Source: Fusobacteriota bacterium
GTDB taxonomy: Bacteria > Fusobacteriota > Fusobacteriia > Bac17 > JAEWOZ01
Assembly: GCA_023399505.1 (NCBI GenBank)
Contig: JAEWOZ010000039.1
Location: forward strand, 1-8,855
DNA length: 8,855 nt
Direction of reading: 5' to 3'
Shown here: piece by piece, positions 6,190 through 8,855 of the stretch
How the letters are laid out: each line of letters starts with the position of its first letter
Position numbering within the stretch: position 1 is the stretch's first letter
Notes under the pieces: generated by a model
What the model was told of the DNA's origin: nothing
What the model saw: only the letters and a program-made list of their open reading frames with translations
Database searches by the model: none
Position numbers and translations under genes: made by a program

Positions 6190-7113
6190 TTAAATTTCTC
6201 TTAATTTAAATGGAATACCTTCATAATAAACTATGCCATCTTTTACTTTTAATCTAAATTTTATAAAATTATCTAAGACTATATAAAATGATTTTCTATC
6301 TTTTATACCTTCAGAAGCTTCTGTTATATAAAGATCTAAATTCTTTATCTTTACTTTTTCTTCTACTGTTCCTCTTTTTTTAGTTTGAGTTAGAGTATAC
6401 CCTTCAAAACTCATAAAAACTTTTCCATCTTTTACGAAAAGGTATCCTTTTTCTAGTATTGCCAGGATGTTCTTTTCAGCATTAAGTATCTCATTATACA
6501 ACCTATCAAAATTATTGTTATTTATAACACAATCATAAATTAAACCTTCATTCACTCCAACTTGTAATCTTTTTTCTATATCGCATAGATATACAATAAG
6601 AGGTGAATATGATGAATTTAATAAAGAGACCAGATCTCCTACAAATTTCTCAACCTTTATAATTTGCTTTTCTTTGTTAACAACCTTTTCAGCATTTGTT
6701 ATACTTTTAATAATTTTTTCACATTTTTCTTTTATAAACTTTTCCCCTTTATCTTGAATTACAAAAAGATTTCTATCTTTTAAAACTTCATCTCTTAAAT
6801 AATGGTAAAAAAACTTTATACCTTTCTTTATTTCACTTTTAAAGTCTTTTAACTCCATCTTTCTTATTAGATTTTCATCTAATACTCTATAATAAAGATT
6901 GATAATAGCATTGTCTAGTTTTATGTGAGCTTGGTTAATTATTTTTTGTATTTTAGATTTCTTTTTTTGGGCAACTTCATTTATAAATTTTTCATCAATT
7001 TTTATTTTATAAACTGCTCTTTTATCTGCCTTTAACCTATCTGTATGTTTATAGTTTAAAAAACATGAAACAAGGTTTATAATAATGAAAAATTTGGTTA
7101 TTAGCTTAATCAA
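6190..7113 (-). CDS. Lipoprotein of unknown function (minus-strand member of a divergent pair)
   Basis: From TTG at 7113 the protein has 307 residues. MIKLITKFFIIINLVSC is a compact lipoprotein signal with lipobox L14-V15-S16-C17. Cys17 would be lipidated and the mature protein anchored to a membrane. The middle (about 45-210) is highly charged and probably helical, rich in Lys, Glu and Ile. The C-terminus carries two related strand-rich motifs: residues 215-241 (containing LFVKDGKVFMSFEGYTL) and 283-307 (containing LKVKDGIVYYEGIPF). The divergent gene at 7266 has the same layout. The TTG start is chosen because GGAAG lies nine bases upstream. An in-frame ATG at 7164 has no ribosome site and falls within the proposed promoter. 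The downstream neighbour is tilS, 102 bases away, with no clear terminator between. I do not recognise the family; the function is unknown. Confidence 0.78.
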   Translation of the reverse strand: MIKLITKFFIIINLVSCFLNYKHTDRLKADKRAVYKIKIDEKFINEVAQKKKSKIQKIINQAHIKLDNAIINLYYRVLDENLIRKMELKDFKSEIKKGIKFFYHYLRDEVLKDRNLFVIQDKGEKFIKEKCEKIIKSITNAEKVVNKEKQIIKVEKFVGDLVSLLNSSYSPLIVYLCDIEKRLQVGVNEGLIYDCVINNNNFDRLYNEILNAEKNILAILEKGYLFVKDGKVFMSFEGYTLTQTKKRGTVEEKVKIKNLDLYITEASEGIKDRKSFYIVLDNFIKFRLKVKDGIVYYEGIPFKLREI

Positions 7114-7122
7114 TTTTACACA

Positions 7123-7127
7123 CTTCC
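7123..7127 (-). promoter_or_regulatory. Shine-Dalgarno GGAAG deciding a TTG start
   Basis: GGAAG on the minus strand lies nine bases before TTG 7113. That start gives a 16-residue signal ending exactly at the lipobox, a normal length. The longer frame from ATG 7164 would put 17 extra, partly hydrophobic residues in front. Confidence 0.5.
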
Positions 7128-7154
7128 AATATAACAAAAATTTAATTTTTAAAT

Positions 7155-7183
7155 ATAATATCATATATACAATGAAAAGTGAA
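7155..7183 (-). promoter_or_regulatory. Extended -10 promoter for the minus-strand lipoprotein gene
   Basis: On the minus strand, TTCACT (7178-7183, four of six to consensus) is followed by a 17-base spacer and TATTAT (7155-7160), with TG one base before the -10 (extended -10). Transcription would start near 7148, about 35 bases before TTG 7113. Confidence 0.5.
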
Positions 7184-7206
7184 ATTTTATTATATCAAAA
7201 AGATAC

Positions 7207-7235
7207 TTTACAATATCTTTTAATTGTGATAAAAT
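7207..7235 (+). promoter_or_regulatory. Promoter for the plus-strand lipoprotein gene
   Basis: TTTACA (7207-7212, five of six to TTGACA) is followed by an exact 17-base spacer and TAAAAT (7230-7235). A TG one base before the -10 makes it an extended -10. Transcription would start near 7242, about 24 bases before ATG 7266. The two divergent promoters lie 23 bases apart and do not overlap, so one regulator bound between them could act on both genes. Confidence 0.62.
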
Positions 7236-7265
7236 TCTTTAAATTTTATATAAAAAGGAGAATGA

Positions 7266-8147
7266 ATGAAAAAATATTTCTTATTATTAAGCCTAATAGC
7301 TTGCTCTCAAGCTAAAAATTTTGAGGAAATTAATAGAAAAGACAATTTAAAAAAGGAGGATGATTTTCTAATAGTTGATACCATAGATACAAACGATAAG
7401 GATTCTACTTATAAAATATTTGAAGATATAAAAAATTTAGTAGATAAGATAGCAGAGACTAAAATTAATAAAATTCTAAGCCTTATAGAGGAAAATAAAA
7501 ATAAGTTCAAAAAAATGGAAGAAGAATTTCTAAAAGAACTTAAAGGAATTACACCACCTCAGCGTGCATTAAATCTAATTTTAGGTGATGTAGTCAATAG
7601 TATAAAAGTAACTGACATAAAAGAAGTTTTTGGAAATATAGAAAAGCATTTAACTAATGTCCAAAATAATATTATAATCCCTAAATATGCTAATAAGGAA
7701 AGTGAACAAGAGAATGAAAATATAACTCTAGGTATTAAACAGGTTATCCAATTCATTTTAGAACTCTTTAGAGAAAAAATTGATATGTTTCATACTTTAT
7801 TATCTATAAAAGAAATAATTTCAGCCGAAATAGGACAAGATACTGCTAACAGTATTAGAAATAAGTTATATTATTTCTATACAGATCAAGAGGATACTGA
7901 AGATACTATAAAAAATTATATATTAAGCACAAAAGAAAGTGTTGAAGATATATGTAAGGATAATCTATCTATTTTCTTAGACGCAAAACTTAAAATAAAT
8001 AAGTATGGAGGATTAGAATTAAACAATTTAGGGAATATCCTGTCAGGAAAATCTATAGTTTATAATGGATTAAGTTTAACCATTAAAGATAATAAAATCT
8101 TATTAGCTGGTGTACAAGTTAGATTAAAAAAATATAGTTTAAAATAA
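7266..8147 (+). CDS. Lipoprotein of unknown function (plus-strand member of a divergent pair)
   Basis: The start is ATG at 7266, with AAGGAG five bases upstream. The out-of-frame ATG at 7262 is too close to that site. MKKYFLLLSLIAC is a short lipoprotein signal with lipobox L10-I11-A12-C13. The 293-residue protein continues with an acidic linker (about 16-50), a charged, probably helical region (about 48-230; the stretch around 60-95 could be coiled coil), and a strand-rich C-terminus. The C-terminus has two motifs, 233-259 (NLSIFLDAKLKINKYGG and following) and 268-293 (GLSLTIKDNKILLAGVQVRL), which echo the two motifs of the divergent lipoprotein. It is the only plus-strand gene in the window, has its own promoter and ends at a strong terminator, so it is monocistronic. 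I recognise no family. A surface-exposed or envelope role is inferred only from the lipobox. Confidence 0.85.
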   Translation: MKKYFLLLSLIACSQAKNFEEINRKDNLKKEDDFLIVDTIDTNDKDSTYKIFEDIKNLVDKIAETKINKILSLIEENKNKFKKMEEEFLKELKGITPPQRALNLILGDVVNSIKVTDIKEVFGNIEKHLTNVQNNIIIPKYANKESEQENENITLGIKQVIQFILELFREKIDMFHTLLSIKEIISAEIGQDTANSIRNKLYYFYTDQEDTEDTIKNYILSTKESVEDICKDNLSIFLDAKLKINKYGGLELNNLGNILSGKSIVYNGLSLTIKDNKILLAGVQVRLKKYSLK

Positions 8148-8175
8148 AAGAAGTTTCAAACTTCTTTTTTATTAT
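8146..8175 (+). terminator. Rho-independent terminator after the plus-strand lipoprotein gene
   Basis: Bases 8146-8156 (AAAAGAAGTTT) are perfectly complementary to 8158-8168 (AAACTTCTTTT) around a single base, leaving a realistic stem of about 8-9 pairs. A T-run continues to 8170, then more A/T. The hairpin begins within the stop codon. It is symmetric enough to stop transcription coming from the right on the minus strand too. Confidence 0.85.
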
Positions 8176-8401
8176 AATTTTTAACATCTATAAAAGTTAA
8201 TGTATTTAATTTTTCACATATCTTATTAGCTTTAGGCAATTTTTACAATGATCTTAGCAATTCTATAAGATTTCTTTTTGGTTAACTAAAGGATCATTTT
8301 TAAAATTTTTATCCTATTTTTTTAAATCCTTTCTTATTCACTCTTATAAAAAAGCATCTACCTTTTTTATTCATTTTTAAATAATAAATTTTTCTAACTT
8401 T
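8176..8401. other. Intergenic stretch without a convincing gene
   Basis: About 225 AT-rich bases lie between two converging transcription units. No open frame of useful length, tRNA or repeat is visible. A minus-strand frame from 8374 gives 21 residues before a stop, with four more stops before it reopens near 8240. This is too weak to call a pseudogene. Confidence 0.5.
8348..8368 (-). terminator. Possible terminator of the HEAT-repeat-like gene
   Basis: AAAAAAG (8348-8354) can pair with CTTTTTT (8362-8368) around a seven-base loop, about 34 bases past the stop of the minus-strand gene at 8402. The stem is almost all A-T and the T-run is part of the stem, so it would be weak. Confidence 0.3.
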
Positions 8402-8855
8402 TTATTTTTTAACATCTTTTAGGTATTTTCTTTTAAATTCTTCTACTATCTTGTTGTTAACATCTTCTTTTCCAATGTTTTCAACAAAATTAGGTTGTTC
8501 TTCTATCGGTATGTTTAATGATGTTACTATTGAATGATATGCTTCTGTTCTATATTCATATCCTGTCTCTTCATCTTTCTTATCTATTCCTTCTACTATT
8601 ATATCTGCTATTCTTCTCTTTAATTTGCTATCTTTTACATCATTTATTACATATCCTAAATTAAATAATATTCTTGCTTTTACTCCAAAACTTTCTTCAA
8701 CTTCATATCTTTCTACTGCTAGTAAAGCATATTCGCTTAATCTCATATATCCTAGTAAGCAAGCCATCACTTCTTCTCTTATATATTCATCTTTATGTTT
8801 ACATAAGCTTGCTATATTATTTGCTAACTCCACTGCACTACAATATGATGCTAAA
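8402..8855 (-). CDS. HEAT-repeat-like protein, 5' end cut by the window edge
   Basis: The frame is open from the right edge to TAA at 8402, giving 150 visible residues. An internal GTG at 8833 could be read as a start, but the frame continues upstream as LASYCSAVELANN with no stop, so the gene almost certainly begins outside the window. The sequence consists of short amphipathic helix pairs typical of HEAT/armadillo repeats: CKHKDEYIREEVMACLLGY, then YALLAVERYEVEESFGVKAR with ILFNLGYVIND, then KLKRRIADIIVEGI, then YRTEAYHSIVTSL. Such repeats form a curved scaffold for protein contacts and do not by themselves show a function. The C-terminus is a charged tail (NNKIVEEFKRKYLKDVKK). No catalytic motif is visible. 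It converges with the plus-strand lipoprotein gene and shows no link to it. Confidence 0.7.
   Translation of the reverse strand, partial: LASYCSAVELANNIASLCKHKDEYIREEVMACLLGYMRLSEYALLAVERYEVEESFGVKARILFNLGYVINDVKDSKLKRRIADIIVEGIDKKDEETGYEYRTEAYHSIVTSLNIPIEEQPNFVENIGKEDVNNKIVEEFKRKYLKDVKK

Noticed and set aside
7114..7164. Upstream ATG start for the minus-strand lipoprotein
   Set aside because: It lacks a Shine-Dalgarno, lies in the proposed promoter and makes the signal peptide too long. TTG 7113 fits better.
7085..7315. Plus-strand open frame of 76 codons starting before the lipoprotein gene
   Set aside because: It spans both promoters and runs into the true lipoprotein start in another frame, with no ribosome site.
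8156..8374. A minus-strand frame with open pieces at both ends that could be a decayed small gene
   Set aside because: Several in-frame stops lie in 73 codons, with no recognisable protein similarity. Such pieces are expected by chance in DNA this AT-rich.
1..8855. Recoded TGA (Trp) as in mollicutes
   Set aside because: Trp is encoded by TGG (for example in the CpaE-like WEFW), and TGA serves as the stop of the CpaE-like gene, followed by another stop two codons later.
1..8855. CRISPR array, tRNA, rRNA or insertion sequence
   Set aside because: No regularly spaced repeats, cloverleaf, rRNA segment, transposase or terminal inverted repeats were seen by eye on either strand.

Overview
This is an extremely AT-rich window (about one quarter G+C by eye) with compact bacterial gene spacing and clear Shine-Dalgarno sites. 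The standard bacterial code applies: Trp is TGG, and TAA, TAG and TGA are all used as stops. Very low GC, tad-type pilus genes of the kind seen in anaerobes, and short-lipobox lipoproteins suggest a host-associated anaerobe. Fusobacteriota (Leptotrichiaceae-like) or a very AT-rich clostridial relative are my best guesses; an AT-rich spirochaete is not excluded. No marker here settles it.

The first 35 bases are not biological. They match the Illumina Nextera read-2 transposase adaptor at 32 of 34 positions, so the left edge is an artefactual contig end. A gene runs into it.

From 36 to 4571, on the minus strand, lies a tight tad-like (Flp-type) pilus or secretion cluster. In transcription order it holds a CpaB/RcpC-like SAF-domain membrane protein, a CpaE/MinD-like ATPase, a TadE-like pseudopilin, a 42-residue prepilin-like peptide, an exported protein of unknown function, a second TadE-like protein, and a TadB/TadC-like inner-membrane platform protein cut off by the adaptor. 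Genes overlap or lie 2 to 9 bases apart, which indicates one operon. The ATPase motor (TadA/CpaF), secretin and prepilin peptidase are not in the window and may lie beyond the broken left end. The three small membrane proteins share an acidic-Gly junction just before the hydrophobic helix, as expected for substrates of one prepilin peptidase.

Upstream of the pilus cluster, on the same strand, is tilS (tRNA-Ile lysidine synthetase, 4795-6087), then a lipoprotein gene (6190-7113). A second lipoprotein gene (7266-8147, plus strand) is divergent from the first, and good extended -10 promoters for both lie in the 152-base interval between them. The two lipoproteins share a layout: signal with lipobox, helical middle, and two related C-terminal strand-rich motifs. 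They look like diverged relatives.

A strong hairpin terminator closes the plus-strand lipoprotein gene. About 225 bases with no convincing gene follow. The window ends in the 3' part of a HEAT-repeat-like gene on the minus strand, cut by the right edge. Three genes appear to start at TTG, each with a good Shine-Dalgarno site.
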